A stretch of DNA of 64,000 nt from Cavenderia fasciculata (taxonomy: Eukaryota > Evosea > Eumycetozoa > Acytosteliales > Cavenderiaceae), in contig NW_004457736.1 of NCBI RefSeq assembly GCF_000203815.1, positions 1 to 64,000 of the forward strand, read 5' to 3'. Numbering within the stretch: position 1 is the first letter of the stretch; each line of letters starts with the position of its first letter. Shown in pieces: positions 33,834-46,601 of this stretch. Under the pieces are notes generated by a model. That model did not search any database. It had not been told where the DNA came from and was given only the letters and a program-made list of their open reading frames with translations. The position numbers and the translations under genes are program-made.

Positions 33834-36528
33834 TTAATTATTATTATTAATTAATTTAATTGATTGATTGATTGAAATCAAATCATGTAAGAAATAAAAA
33901 ATAGAATAATTTGTGAATATCTTTAAATGATAGGTTATATTTTCTTTGAATCCATGTGGAGTCGATTTGGAAAGCATGTGTCTGAGTAGGGTTAGATTGG
34001 CGTTTCGACCAGCCTCCAAGATGGCTCTACTTTGAAGTGTGGGTGCCTTACAATTGACAATGACCGAGTAATTGTCATTGGCGACACATTCAAATTGTAT
34101 AGATTCTTGATAATGTAATTCCTTGAATGAAGAGTATTCAGGTGAGTCTAGATACACCACCGATCGTATACTAGGTCCAATTCTAGTTTGTATTTGTTTT
34201 GACCATCCAACACTTGAACATGGTGATGACACTGGAATAGAGAATCCTCTCTCCTTGACAAGATACTCTAAGAGGTCAATATTACCAGCCAAAATGGCAC
34301 AACAATACCAAAGACAATCTTGTTCTTCAATGTAATTGATTTCCTTGTTCCATAAAACTACTCGGTCATATAGATCAATATATCCATAGGTGAGAAGTGT
34401 GTTTGGACTGGGGATATGCATATTGGGTCGGTGGTAAATGAATATATCAATCATTTGTGAATCCAAGTTATGTACTGCCGCTTCAATGGCATCGTGTGAT
34501 ACTTGAAATCTAGATTGCTCCAATTCAATCGTTTTACCAAGTTCCTCAACAAACTTGTTTGCTTTTAATCCAAGTATATAATCTACCATACTGTGTCGTT
34601 TTGAATTGACTGTTTCTGTAATATCCAATTGTTCGGCTATAGATGATGTTGATGGTATCTCTAAAAGATGGGGGTATGTTTCTACCAAGTACTTTGCAAT
34701 CAGAATTGATCCACAATAAATAGCCAATTTGAGTTGTTGTACAGTGACCAATCGATCACTTTCAACCTTTATATTTGACTCTAATAAATGTATGCACTTT
34801 AATGAACCGGCTGTAATGGCACAATCAAGGAATTGAATGGCAAAATCTATCAAGTCATCACGACTTGTTCTCTGTACCGTAATAGCATCAATGAGACGTT
34901 TCAACACCTGGTCATTTCCTCCCATACACGCAAATTTAATAGATCTTCTTGATACCATTACATTTTGTGTGGTGAGGATATAGTCTATGCACTCTAAATG
35001 ACCTTCACCTACACAATCTTCTAGATCGTCTGATGTGAGTTTGAAACGTCTCTGTTCGACCAAATACTTTAATATTTCGAGTTTACCAGCACGACATGCA
35101 GTCTGTACAAGACATTCACGTGGAACGTCAGCACCCACAAACCTATCAAGTAACCATACCAATATGTGAAGATGACCATTTGAACAAGCCAACCCTACCA
35201 TACCTGTAAAGTGGACTGGTGTACCTCTTCTATCAAGAGGTGCGTGGTTCTTAATATATGTCTTTATCAACAGCTCCAAAATATCTAGTCGTCCATTGAT
35301 GGTAGCTGCAAACAATGGGCCTGGGAGATCAAGCCTTTTAAGTGAGGACCCAAACTTTGCAAAATTCTTGGAAGCCAACAAGAATTTAATCACATTGACA
35401 TGACTTGATTTAACAGCCTCTTCCAACATGCGTAATGGTAATATCCCAAATGACCAACTCTTCTTTTGAACCCATTTAATCATCTTTAAATGACCAAGTG
35501 AAGCTGCCATATTTAATCCTTCATCCAACCATCTAGTATTATTCTTGTCAGGACTTTCAAAACCTATCAATGTTTCCAACATTTCTATGTTTCCATAACA
35601 AACACTCCATTTTAATGATTCATTTGAAAATAGTGGAAGATTTAGATCATGATCAGAAGGTGGAAAAGACGTCGGTCGGTCAGACTTGATCTTTTGTCCA
35701 TATCGTTTCAACATGTGATTGACTATATTCCAATGCTGATTTTTTGTTGCACCATCCATAGCAGCTACTGTAAACTCTATCATATGATATTGTCCCTTTT
35801 TATCATACTCTTCTTTTAATTGATCCAAATAATATAATACATTTATATGACCGTTTGTAGCTGCAACATCATATGAATGATTTGTAAATTGTATTTCATC
35901 CTAGATAAGAAGAATAAGAATTGTAAGTAAAAAGTAAAAGAGAGAAGAAGAAGAAGAAGAAGAAGAAGAATATATTACTATTACTTACAATAAATATATT
36001 ATTTGATTTATGATTTAATAATAATTGAATGATATCTAATCTACCAATTGAACAAGCATTATCAAATGAGTTGGTTGTGAATGGTACACCTTTTTGTAAT
36101 AGGTATGTAATCAATTCGGTGTTACCAGATAGTACAGCACTATCAACTGCAAAGTGTTCTTGTTCAAATGCAGATTGATAGTATGTAAATATCTTTTCAA
36201 ATGTATCCATCTTGAATTTAATTGATCTATGGTATGTATGAGGTGAACAAATAGCCACAATCATATTAAGTGTTGCTCGTTTAACTTGTAGTCTTGATAG
36301 ATATGATATTTGACCTTTTATTGATCTCTTGCATAGATCATGTAATAGATTACCTGTATCATTCTCTACAACCCATTTCAAACATGGTATTTGATCAAAT
36401 CTATAAGATGATACAATATTATTATTGTCATGATATGTCTTGTTAATCTCTCTAATCTCTCTACCAATAATCTTTACTAAATATTGATTTCTAAATACAC
36501 TATAAATATTAAGTCTAGTCTTATCCAT
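33834..36528 (-). CDS. Dictyostelid ankyrin-repeat family protein
   Basis: Two exons: 36528-35989 and 35900-33834, 868 residues. The N terminus NIYSVFRNQYLVKIIGREI is typical of a large dictyostelid family whose members begin with an F-box-like or VFRNxYL segment. Ankyrin-type repeats run through the protein, for example AVLSGNTELITYLLQKGV, NACSIGRLDIIQLLLNH, AASLGHLKMIKWVQ, ACSNGHLHILVWLLDR, ACRAGKLEILKYLVEQ and AGNIDLLEYLVKERG. No signal peptide is present. The intron contains a GAA/TTC repeat. Role unknown; likely protein binding in the cytosol. Confidence 0.88.
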
Positions 36529-36588
36529 TTAAATTTACTATCTCTTTTCTAATTTAATTGAAAATTGAAAATGAAACTAACTAAAACT

Positions 36589-38608
36589 TTATTGATTGCT
36601 GTGATGATTAAGTAAAGTATAAGATTCATTTTTGTTGTTTTTAGTTGTTACAATATTAGTATCTGACGATGAATCTGAAAGTATTGAATGATTTGTTATA
36701 TCATCTTCATCTTGTAGTTGAGCAATACTTGTCGTTGTTGATTCACCAAATGCTTCCAATTGGATTTCATTTTCGTCATCGTCGTGTTGGTCTTGGTCGG
36801 CCTGATAATTAACAATTGATGAATCAGGTGCTTTAAATCGATAAGCAATAAATATAAATATAAACCCAAATATTAACATACACCCTGCAAATAATATATA
36901 TTCGTGCCATTGTACGGTTAGTTTGATGGCATCGACCACGAAAACAACAAAAATGTTGCCAACAGAGATGGACAATAACCATCCACTCATGATTAAACTT
37001 TTGTGTGATGCAGGTGCATGTGAATAGGCAAATTCCAATCCTGGAATCGATATGAATATTTCGGCAACCGCCAATATAAAGTATTGTGGTATTTGAAGTA
37101 ATACTGGTACACTATTGGCTTCACTCTTGTCAATATGAATTTGTAATAATGCACATGCAATAAATGAAAATACTGCTATAAATATACCAACTCCCATTCT
37201 TTTTAATGGGCCAAATGGTATCTAAAAAGAAAATAGAGAAAAGAAAAAAAGAATTAATTTCAAAAAGACAATTAATTAATTATTTTTAATGATTCTTTAC
37301 TACATACACCTCTTTTTTTTAAAGGACGATAAATTAATATCTCTGAAAGTGGAATGATGGAAAGTACAATAATAGGATTGAGAGCTTGAATTTGATCAGG
37401 TTGAATTGAAAAACTACCAGCTATATTTAAATTCATTTGTGTTGCTTGAAGTGTCCATCTATAAGATATAAATAAAAAGTATTAATATTAATTCTTTTAT
37501 ATTATTATGTCTATAATTAAATTTACCTTGATGAAGATTGATCATTTAAAGCCCAAAAGAATGGTAGGGGGATAAAACAAACTAAAACACTTAGAGATGC
37601 TTTAACAGACTCGACTGCATGATTGTCATAATGTGATTTTGAACGGTCGAGCCAATGTCCATTATAGTATGACTCGCCTTGTGAAGATCGTCCACATAGT
37701 GTTTTGATTCGTTCCCATAATCCTCTACCAATAATACCAAATGTTGTAATGAGAATACTACCAGTAATAGGTCTCTTTCTGTAGAGTTTAGAACCCATTA
37801 CAAAAAAGATGGTGGCAGTAAACATGAATAGACATGGAATACCAAATGCAAAACCGTATCCTAGATGTTCTCTAAAGACGGGAGATAAAAACGTCGATAC
37901 CGATCCACCGACATTAATACTCCAATAAAAGATCTTGTACATCTTTTCAACCAACGATGCTTGTCGTTTGGCATCCAACTGGTCACCACAAAACGTTGAA
38001 ATGACAGGTTTGATACCACCAGTACCCGTTGCCAAAAGTAATAAACCAACTATCAGTGCCCATGGAGATCTCGTTTCAACATCATCACCAACCAGTCTCG
38101 GTAAAGCACTCATCCCCAAGAATATACATCCAACACAATACACTAAACTAAAATACAATATAGTTTTATATTTACCAAATATTCCATCTGCCAGATATGC
38201 TCCAAGTAATGGTCTAATGAAGATAAAAAAAAAGAGGAATATATATATTAGTTTGAGAGTAGTTTAGTTTAATGGTTTGTAGACATACAAGAAATAAGAA
38301 CCAAAGTTGAATGAATGAAGTATAGAAGTTGCAGTATCACCACTATAACCATAAAAGTTTAAGAGGTAGATAACGAGGATTGATCTAATTGCATAAAATG
38401 TGTATCTCTCGCATATTTCATTACCAATGATAAACTTGATTGATGGTGGGAATTTGTCATCTCTACTATGATATACTTTGAGATTAGAGGTAGTAGAGTT
38501 GTCAATACTACCAATACTAGACGATAATCCTATAGTAGATTGATGCTGTATAATATTGTCTCTATCGTCATCGATTACAAATACTGATTCTTCATTATTA
38601 TCATTCAT
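36589..38608 (-). CDS. POT/PTR transporter, copy 4
   Basis: Four exons: 38608-38289, 38213-37527, 37458-37308, 37221-36589, 596 residues. Intron positions match copy 3 exactly, including the one at SR/W-TLQA. The ExxER motif is intact (NEICERYTFYA). Signature 1 is GAYLADGIFGKYKT and signature 2 is GTGGIKPVISTFCGDQ. The protein closely resembles copy 3 in the last exon (EFAYSHAPASHKSLIMSGWL). The acidic C-terminal tail ends in YTLLNHHSNQ, near-identical to copy 3's YTLLNHHHQK. Copies 3 and 4 are sister duplicates. Confidence 0.93.
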
Positions 38609-38751
38609 TTCATTTATCTGTTTGCTTTACTACTATAAGTTTTAAAAAATGGTGTATTAATAGACGTCGATTTTTTTTTATCGGTTCGATTGCAAAGTTG
38701 TTATCTTTGTGTGGTTTTAATGAAAATAAATGAAACCTAGCTCAATCGATA

Positions 38752-38763
38752 GGGAATCGAGTG
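38752..38763 (-). promoter_or_regulatory. Possible external B box downstream of tRNA-Gly
   Basis: On the minus strand CACTCGATTCCC resembles the B-box consensus GGTTCGANTCC. It lies ~56 bases past the tRNA 3' end. Dictyostelid tRNA genes are known to have such external B boxes downstream. One mismatch cluster makes this uncertain. Confidence 0.3.
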
Positions 38764-38810
38764 TAGAACACGAATATACCGTTTACGGCCAAAAAAAGTT
38801 AGATAGGGCA

Positions 38811-38816
38811 AAAAAG
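38811..38816 (-). terminator. Pol III terminator
   Basis: A run of six T on the transcribed sense (A on plus) begins 3 bases after the tRNA discriminator base. Confidence 0.75.
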
Positions 38817-38818
38817 AG

Positions 38819-38889
38819 TGCACCAACCGAGAATCGAACTCGGATCGAATCCGTGGCAGGGATCCATTCTACCATTGAACCATTGGTGC
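38819..38889 (-). tRNA. tRNA-Gly(GCC)
   Basis: 71 bases. Acceptor GCACCAA pairs with TTGGTGC, discriminator A. The D arm is GTTC...GAAT. The anticodon stem GATCC pairs with GGATT around loop CTGCCAC, anticodon GCC. There is a 4-base variable loop. T stem CCGAG pairs with CTCGG around TTCGATT. No intron. The encoded CCA is absent, as expected. Confidence 0.97.
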
Positions 38890-39616
38890 TTGATGAGAGT
38901 TTTTTGGGATGTTGGTCTTTTGACCTCTAAAATTTTTTTTTTTTTTTTTTTTTTTTACTAATCCAAAACTGCAAGTCGATTCTAGCTAAATGTGAACCTG
39001 ATCCATGGTCGGTCACTAATCTCGAACTGATCGCAAACTTTATTAAATTCTCTCTCATTTGGGGCAAACTAGCTTCACCCTATCGCATTCCCTCCTTCCT
39101 AACTAAAACTAACCACTATCTAACAACTACTCCAAATTAAACAACAATAATAATTAAATCATAATTTAAAAATAAACAATATGACTTCAGCAGTGATGAA
39201 GAGGTCAAAGATTTTATTAAAAAAAATAAAAAAAATATTTTTGAGCCCCTTTTCTAACTGAACCTCTAACTATTTTAATTAAAATTAAAACAAATAAACC
39301 ATAATTACTCTATTGTCCGACGAATAGAGTCCATATTTATTAAAAAAAAAAAAAAAATTGTATAAAGAGTTGGCCATCAACAGGGGCACAAAACAGGGGG
39401 ACCCGATTTTTTCCAACCATATTTTCACTCTTGATCGAACCTTTGACACGCTCCATATATATGTTAACAGCCGATCCCACCATCAACAGGCCTTGAAATC
39501 GGTAAGTCCAGACATTCGCCGACTCGGCTGGCATGTCGGGTACTCTTGACGAATTAATTAAAAAAAAATAGACAAATTCTGTCTGATCAAACAAAAATGC
39601 ATAATAATAGACAAAC

Positions 39617-39962
39617 TGTTAGGGAGTTTCCCTAAAAGGAATATTATTAAATTAATATTTATTTATTTGCAAAACTCAAAGATACCATTTGAGGTTATGC
39701 TCACGTTACAGAATTATCATCACATCTGTTATCTATTACATTCAGTTTAGTTTACTACATTAGAGGAAGAACGTCATGAGTACGACTCTTCAGAATATAC
39801 ATAGAGAGAATAGAGATAGACATATAAAGACTATTACACATAGATACCTCATTAAATAGAATAAACTAGTATACATATTCACAGCCCACCAGAGGGCCAT
39901 TCAGTCTTACGTCAACTACATTATTATTCTCATACCTACACCTATCCAAACTACAAATAACA
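39617..39962 (+). mobile_element. Ty1/copia-like LTR
   Basis: A 346-base segment starting TGTTAGGGAG and ending ...AATAACA, so the ends are TGTTA/TAACA inverted repeats with TG...CA termini. It is followed directly by a primer-binding-type TGGTATCA. No second LTR or gag-pol is seen, so the element is truncated. Confidence 0.6.
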
Positions 39963-39970
39963 TGGTATCA
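39963..39970 (+). other. Primer-binding-site-like TGGTATCA
   Basis: Immediately after the LTR's terminal CA. TGGTATCA complements the 3' end of initiator tRNA-Met and is the usual Ty1/copia minus-strand primer site. Confidence 0.55.
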
Positions 39971-40601
39971 AGAATCAAATTAGTAATAATCTCAACTATA
40001 AATTTTAAGTAATAAGCAATAATAATAGTTAATAATATCTACAACTAGTAATATTCATACAAATCATGTTGTCGAAAGCTTTAAATACACCAATACACTC
40101 GATGGCCAAGCGTTCCCCTTCCCAACAGGAACAACAGCAGAAAGATACCTTGGTTTCCTAGACACCAAGCTCGGAATAGCAAGACAACTACCCTCCATCC
40201 TCAACAACATTCGATCATCTCTACTAAAATGGATTAAATTTAGAGTATCACTGAGAGCGTCAATGACGATAATCAAAACATACTCTCTCCAAACTCACCT
40301 ACTTTTTATACATTGAAAATATCACAGAAGACGAAATCAAGCAACTAGACAGTTTGATCAATTGGTATCTATACAGTTCCCCAACATCAGGATACAACAG
40401 ACAAGCAACATATATTAACGCGATAAGAGGAGAGCGAGCAACACTAGATTGGAAGAAAGGCGGCATCAACCTATGGCAAACAATATCCCGAGTCTGTGGT
40501 CAATCAATTATAGTTCTATCGCCTCTTGGAATAATTAAAGGTACTTGGGGGTGGAACAAACAAACAAACTATTTGGTGATCAGAGTATGTATGTATATTA
40601 A

Positions 40602-40602
40602 A

Positions 40603-40657
<55 letters not shown>

Positions 40658-40658
40658 G
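40602..40658. repeat. ATT trinucleotide microsatellite
   Basis: About 18 uninterrupted ATT units between the retroelement remnant and the phospholipase B-like gene. Confidence 0.95.
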
Positions 40659-40754
40659 TACAATAAATATATTATAATTTATTTAATAATGAAAAAAGAA
40701 GAAATCATCATGACAAATGATAGAATTCTTTTCTTTTTTTCTTTTGTTTCTTTT

Positions 40755-42620
40755 TTAATTTCTATCAATAGCCATTGATTGTTGACTCATAGTCATCCAA
40801 TCAAAGTCCCACTTGTCGGGCATACCAACGTGGGTGTAAGACCAATCACCCTTTTTCCAATCAAATGGATCTTGTTGATCGTGAGATGGACCACTTTGAG
40901 CGGCGACCAACATCGAGTCTACGTGTTTGAGAGAGACAACCTTGGAGTCGATGCCACCAAAAGCATCGCGATTGAGGTATGGGTTGCTCGAGTTTTTAGT
41001 GACAAGGTCAAACCGAGAGCTGATGGCATTGCCTGGGTTACCGAGGGAGAGTGGATCCTTTTTCCAGTCATTGTAACGGAGTTGAGCCTTGAATGCCTTG
41101 AAAGAGTCGACATTGTTGGCATCGCGACGGAAGATCATACCACGTGGATTGGCAGCATACGAGAAAAAGTTGCCAAATTGTGGACCAGTCTCGTTGAAAC
41201 CAGACATGTTGTAGATGTTTTCAAAGTAGGGAATGTTGAAACTTGGCCAGTATCCGGTACGAACCAAGTTGGTGACATCATCATACTCGATGTACTCTGG
41301 GATTTGTTCGAGAATGTAGACCATACCGTCCTTGACGTCATAACCTGGTTGGAAACGGTTATAGTCGACAACGATCCATTGGTTGTTGTAGGTACCACTG
41401 TTTTGGATGGAAAAGACTTGACACCAGGTATTACCGTCGGTAGCCATTCTGTTGGCAATGACAACACGGATCCAACTGAGAACAGACGACGTGGTAATCA
41501 ATGGATAGAGATTATTGTTCATCAAACCATTGGTGGTTTCCATGACAACGATACGAGTATCCAAGAGATAGAAATCATCAATCGATGACAATGAGGCTGG
41601 GTACGATGAAAACATGGTAGTTCTACTTGCAGCTTCGGCAGCATCAGAGAATGAAAATGTATAAATCTTAAACATTCTAACCATTTCATAATAACTTGAC
41701 CATGTTGTATGTCCTAAAAGTAAATTAAAATAAATAAATATAAATATAAATTATGATTATTTGTTTTTTTTAGATTGTATTTACCAGAATAAAGATCAGT
41801 TAAATCATCGGATAATTTAACCAATGAAGAACAATGACCAGTCTTTCTTAAAAAGTTGGTAAATGAAATATTGAGAGCTGGAGCAAGATCAATCATATCA
41901 CCATCCATATTCATCAACATGAATTCAATCAATTGTAAATCTTGGTTTGGATCTTGGTTGGCAGCTTGATAACCTTGTACTAAACTAAGAGTTTGAGTGT
42001 AAATTAAATTTACATTTACCCAAAATGGATCATTTGGATTGTTTTGAATTTCTTGTACCTACCAAAAAAAAAATAATAATAAATTAATAAATAAAAAGAA
42101 TGTATAGATTTTTTTTTGAATTTCTATTTGTTTCTATATTTACCATATATTTAATATTTGATGAAACCCAATTAACTACGGCATCAGAGATGAATGATTT
42201 GTATTCATTGACATACATGTTGTACCAGTTTTGGTAGATCATATCGGAAGTGATGTAACCTTCGAGGTAACCAGCAGCCGATGCTTGAACCAAATCGGGG
42301 AAATTGGAAGAGGTCTCAACAGAGAGGTAACCCCAACCGGTAGTTTCCATTTGATTAGAATAGATGGCAGTTGCAATGCCACCGGTTTGATTGCCATTGA
42401 CAACCCGATATCCGTTGGCAGAGTCGCTAAAAACGGTATATGTCTGGAAAGAGGCAGACAATTTCTTGTCGACCAACTCTTGTTTTAATAGTTCGTGTTG
42501 ATCACTGTTTTTGTCATGCTTTCTACTATGATGTTTCTTTGCATTGACAGCTATATTATCATTATGTACTAATGACAATAATAATAAAATTGAAATTAAA
42601 ATACTAAATAATAATTTCAT
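40755..42620 (-). CDS. Phospholipase B-like (LAMA/PLBD) protein
   Basis: Three exons: 42620-42144, 42058-41785, 41713-40755, 569 residues. A signal peptide covers residues 1-27. The Ntn-hydrolase motif GHCSSLVK places the candidate nucleophile at about Cys235, after MDGDMIDL and the inter-domain region. Further family text includes WWVDYNRF-like WIVVDYNRFQPG, VYILEQIPEYIEYDDVT, YWPSFNIPYFENIYNMSG, and the C-terminal SYTHVGMPDKWDFDWMTM. Length agrees with Dictyostelium PlbA-type proteins. They are secreted or lysosomal enzymes processed into two chains. A TATA-like AGTATAAAACAA lies near 42768. Confidence 0.96.
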
Positions 42621-43945
42621 TCTCTCTAACTCTCTCTCTAAAAAATTGAAACTTTAAACTAGCTAGAAGAAAAAGAAGATATATGATACAATAATAAAAC
42701 GATTGTTTTGTGTGTGTGTTTTAAACAATTGAATTACTGTCTAGGGGGCACTGTGCGAATTACTAGTATAAAACAAATAAAACACAACAAGTAAAACTTA
42801 GAGGAGAGGGGCGGGTGTGCGTAGACGAGACAGACAGAAGAAGAAGAAGAAAAAGCAAATAATGATTATTTGCACATTAGAGAACGTTCGAAAAAAATCA
42901 TCCCTTGATTTTCAAAATTGACGGTAAATCTGCCCTCTTTACGATTCCGAGCACTGCGTTTCCCAAACAAGTATCTCGATACCACCCTCTGGATTTTGGT
43001 CTGTTCATTGAAACGGACGTGATGATCCTTTCAAGAATATTACTATTACTTTTTCGATTTATCCTTTTGTCTTGTGTTGTATTTGTGTGTCTTGTCTACT
43101 TTATCTGATTGCACTCACAAAAACAAAATTACGTATAATGCATAGTCGTCTGTTGTGGAATGAATGAATGGTGAAGATGGGTGATGATGATAATAATTCT
43201 CTGAATGATGTGGTGGTTATTATTATTATTAATAATAATAATACATGTAATAACAAAGAGAGAGACCTATTATTCTGATTCAGATGAATCTTTGTTTCTA
43301 CACCTTTCAAAAAAAGAAAAGAAACAATAATCAAAAGATGTGATTGATTGATTGAATGATGAACCCCCTACTCTTTTAGCGTTCTGATAAAAAAACGGCT
43401 TGCGGATCTCACAATCATCACCAATCGATTGGGTGGAGAGAAGCTGTTTTTGCAAACAAACACCCTCCGTCTCTCATACTCTCTTTACGCTGCTCTCTTT
43501 AAAGTGAGTGGCCACTAACTACCCTGCTCTATTAATTAATAAATAAAGATAACACAACTAGTGTAGTAATAGTAATAGTAATAGTATAGGTTATACCAAA
43601 GACAATAACAATAATAAAAGTTTTTTTAACTGGGCAACCCGAGTTTACAGTTAAAAAGCAAAAAAACAAAAAAGATTTTTTTTTTTTATCCTCCACATTA
43701 CAAACCCATATCGCACCAACACCAATATTATCATCATCACCTCAGATAGTAGTAGTAGAAGTAGTATATTAAGTATATACATAAACAGAGGATAGGATTA
43801 GAGATCAGCAGTAACAAAAGTCAATATCATAGTATAGTTTAGTTTGTAGTAGAGAGAAGAGAGAAGAAGAGAGAAGAGAGAGAGAAGAAGAGATATATAT
43901 ATATAGTTGTTATTATTAAATATAGAGATAGATACAATTTAGAGA
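42621..43945. other. Divergent intergenic region
   Basis: Shared upstream region of the PLB-like gene (minus) and the RasGEF gene (plus). It contains GAAGAA and GAGA runs (42838-42853, 43850-43892), ATT runs near 43218, and a TATA-like box for the PLB-like gene. Small frames at 42905-43108 and 43101-43455 start without good ATG context and look accidental. Confidence 0.55.
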
Positions 43946-46219
43946 ATGTCATTTATCAATCATAGTAATATTGGTAGAAGTGCGATGGGAGGTAGTACAG
44001 GAAGTGGATCGAGTACTCCAAAGAAACCTCTACTTGGATCATTCTCTTCAATGTCCAATCTTAGTGCTACATCGGGTCAATCAAATTCAGAATCAATCGA
44101 AGGTAAAATAGACAAACAAAACACAGAATCTGAAATGACAGACTCTATAGATTAGAATAACAACAAACTAACAGCATTCCATTGATGATTTAGATTCATA
44201 TAATATACCACCAAGCGAATGGGTATCAAGAGTGATGCACAATCATCCAGATGTATTAGAGTTGAGAGAAAGAATGAGACCAATCACCAATCAAAAATCA
44301 TTCTCTAGAAACAGAATGTGTTCAAAGACAGAAGCTAGTCACGTCATTTCAGATTCTGTACTATTAAAGTTGATCATGCAATATCTTCACGAAGAAGGTT
44401 TAACTTCTACTTTAACAAAGATTCAAGAAGAATCTACTTTTAAATGTAAGTAGAAGAATTCTATATATAGATTGATAGATATGCACACACACTTTACTAA
44501 ATATTATTATTAATTAGTTGTAAAGGATGAAGTTGAAAAAGAAGCATTACCAACATTATTAAAAATAGGCATTAAAGAAGCAAATAATTGGTTTGGACCA
44601 TTAGAGGAAATAGATGGTGATGATCCTGAAGTTGAAGCTTATCATGCTTATGTTTCTGAACAAGATACTGATGGTAAGATACTATAAAGGATGAATAATC
44701 TATCATCTTTTAATGTTTCTAATGTTTCTAATTTATTGACTTTTCTCTATCTATAGTTACAGATGGTTCAATTGAAAGTAAAAATATATGGGATGACTTG
44801 AATGATGAGAGTACAGTTAAACTATTGAAAAACTCTGATAATAATAATACGATTCAAGCAGCAACATTAAACAAATTGATTTGGTGGTTAACTAGTAACC
44901 CAAATAGTCCAGGTTTGTAATGAAAATGGAATATCATAATTATTATTATTATTATACTGACGATAAACATTTCATTTAATTTTAATTTCAACAATATTTC
45001 AGAGGTATCAGAGTTTAGAAAAATCTTTTTCTTAACATTTCCTTCATTCACAACCGCAGAAACAATTTTAACCAAATTAATTCAAATGTATAATTCACCA
45101 ACTAGAGATAACAGTGACATGGGCCTGGTTATCGTATTTTTAAATCTTTGGATTGAACAACAACCTCAAGATTTTAACGACAAGTTATTATCCATGTTAA
45201 ATAATTTTATTGATAATCAAATGGTTAAAGATGGTCTAACAAATTGGGCAAAGAAATTAAGAACTTCAATTGCTAAAACTGTAAGAAAAAAGAAATAGAA
45301 ATAGAAAAAGAAAAAAAAAGAAACAGATTGATTAATTTTATTTATTTTAGGAAAATAATAATACTAAAAAGAAAGAAAATCAATTAACTAATCCACCAGA
45401 ACCAAAAGTACCAAAGAATATATTTTCATCGACATTGACTTTTGAAGACATTGATGAAGAAGAGATTGCAAGACAGTTGTGTTTGATTGATTTTGGAATG
45501 TACGAGAGTATCAAACCAACCGAATTTTTAATCAAGGGATGGGTCAGACCATCCTATCGTTCAAAGGCTGTTAATCTTTTGTCGCTAATGAAAAGATTCA
45601 ATGATTTCACAAAATGGATCTCTCACAGTCTCTTGATCGAACAACAAAACACCAAAGGAAAATCAAAATTGTTGGGCAAGTTTTTAAAGATTGCTGAACA
45701 TTTACGTACTCTCAATAATTTCCATTCTCTCATGGCTATCTTTGGTGCCATCAATAGTACTTCAGTTTATAGAACAAAAACAATTAGAAAAGATCTTTCA
45801 AAACAACAACAAGAGGTAAAAAAAAAAAGAAAAGAAAAAGACAAAGGAGAGAAATATATTCTAATCTATTATTATTTCTATTCCTATTTCTATAGACATA
45901 TGCAGATTTAGAGAAATTATTCCATTCAGATAATAATTATAAGAGTTATAGACTTGCATATAAAGACGCAGGACCACCATGTATACCATTCATGGGTATT
46001 CATCTACGTGATTTAACCTATGTCGATGAATGTACAAACGACAAGATCGATGGAATGATCAATCTCAACAAACGTAGAACATTGTACCATGTCATTTCAA
46101 ACACTCGAAAATACCAATCGGTTCCATACAACTTTTTAAAGGTTCATCAAATCCAAGCATTTTTAACAGAATTGAGAATTGATAATGATGCTTTGGAAGA
46201 ATCTTTTAAATCAGTTTAA
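43946..46219 (+). CDS. Ras guanine nucleotide exchange factor with LisH motif
   Basis: Seven exons: 43946-44102, 44194-44445, 44518-44673, 44757-44912, 45003-45280, 45351-45815, 45896-46219, 595 residues. The head is Ser/Gly-rich. A LisH-type motif, LLKLIMQYLHEEGLTSTL, lies near residue 105. The RasGEF_N segment begins at NKLIWWLTSNP (~235), followed by FRKIFFLTFPSF. The catalytic Cdc25 domain starts at EEIARQLCLIDFGMYESIKPTEF and includes NFHSLMAIFGAINSTSVYR and PCIPFMGIHLRDLTYVDE (the last at exon 7). LisH-containing RasGEFs are common in Dictyostelium. The Ras target is not inferable. Confidence 0.95.
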
Positions 46220-46601
46220 AAATTAAATGAATAGTCATCACTAAAACAACAACAACAACAACAATGTAATATTAATCTATCATAATAACAACAAAATATA
46301 TAATTGTTAATCCAACCCTTACCAGTAGTACTACCATCTCCCATATCGCATCTTTTTTAAACAACACAAAGTATACTCCCCCAACTCTCGCAATCAACAA
46401 CATAACCATAATTAATTAATTCATTAATACCTCCCCTACTAAATATAATTTTTGTAAACCAGCACTTGATAATAATAAAAAAGTTATACACACCTTATAT
46501 ATATATATACACAAAAAATAATAATATTTTGTTTGTACTGTACAATGTTGTATTCATTATTAAAATATATTTAAGATTTCTTCCTTTTTCTTTTGTTTCT
46601 T
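46220..46601. other. Convergent 3' flank region
   Basis: AT-rich with a CAA run (46243-46260) and TA run near 46500. The RasGEF and the RING gene converge here. No gene seen. Confidence 0.6.

Larger units (their letters stand above)
38933..40560 (+). mobile_element. Degenerate non-LTR (TRE/LINE-like) retrotransposon remnant
   Basis: It starts with 24 T at 38933, 43 bases upstream of the tRNA-Gly 5' end. Coding-like plus-strand pieces follow. 38960-39139 has a frame ending in a stop. 39358-39550 contains INRGTKQGDPI, a reverse transcriptase motif (GxxQGDP). 40085-40312 reads ERYLGFLDTKLG and LLKWIKFRVSLRAS, the RT thumb. After a frameshift, 40312-40560 has EIKQLDSLINWYL and LDWKKGGINLW. Stops and shifts show it is dead. 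The tRNA-proximal position fits tRNA-targeting TRE-type elements of dictyostelids. An LTR at 39617 interrupts it. Confidence 0.75.

Noticed and set aside
40779-41588. Long plus-strand frame of 269 codons
   Set aside because: It is antisense to the phospholipase B-like exon, which has clear family motifs and splice sites on the minus strand.
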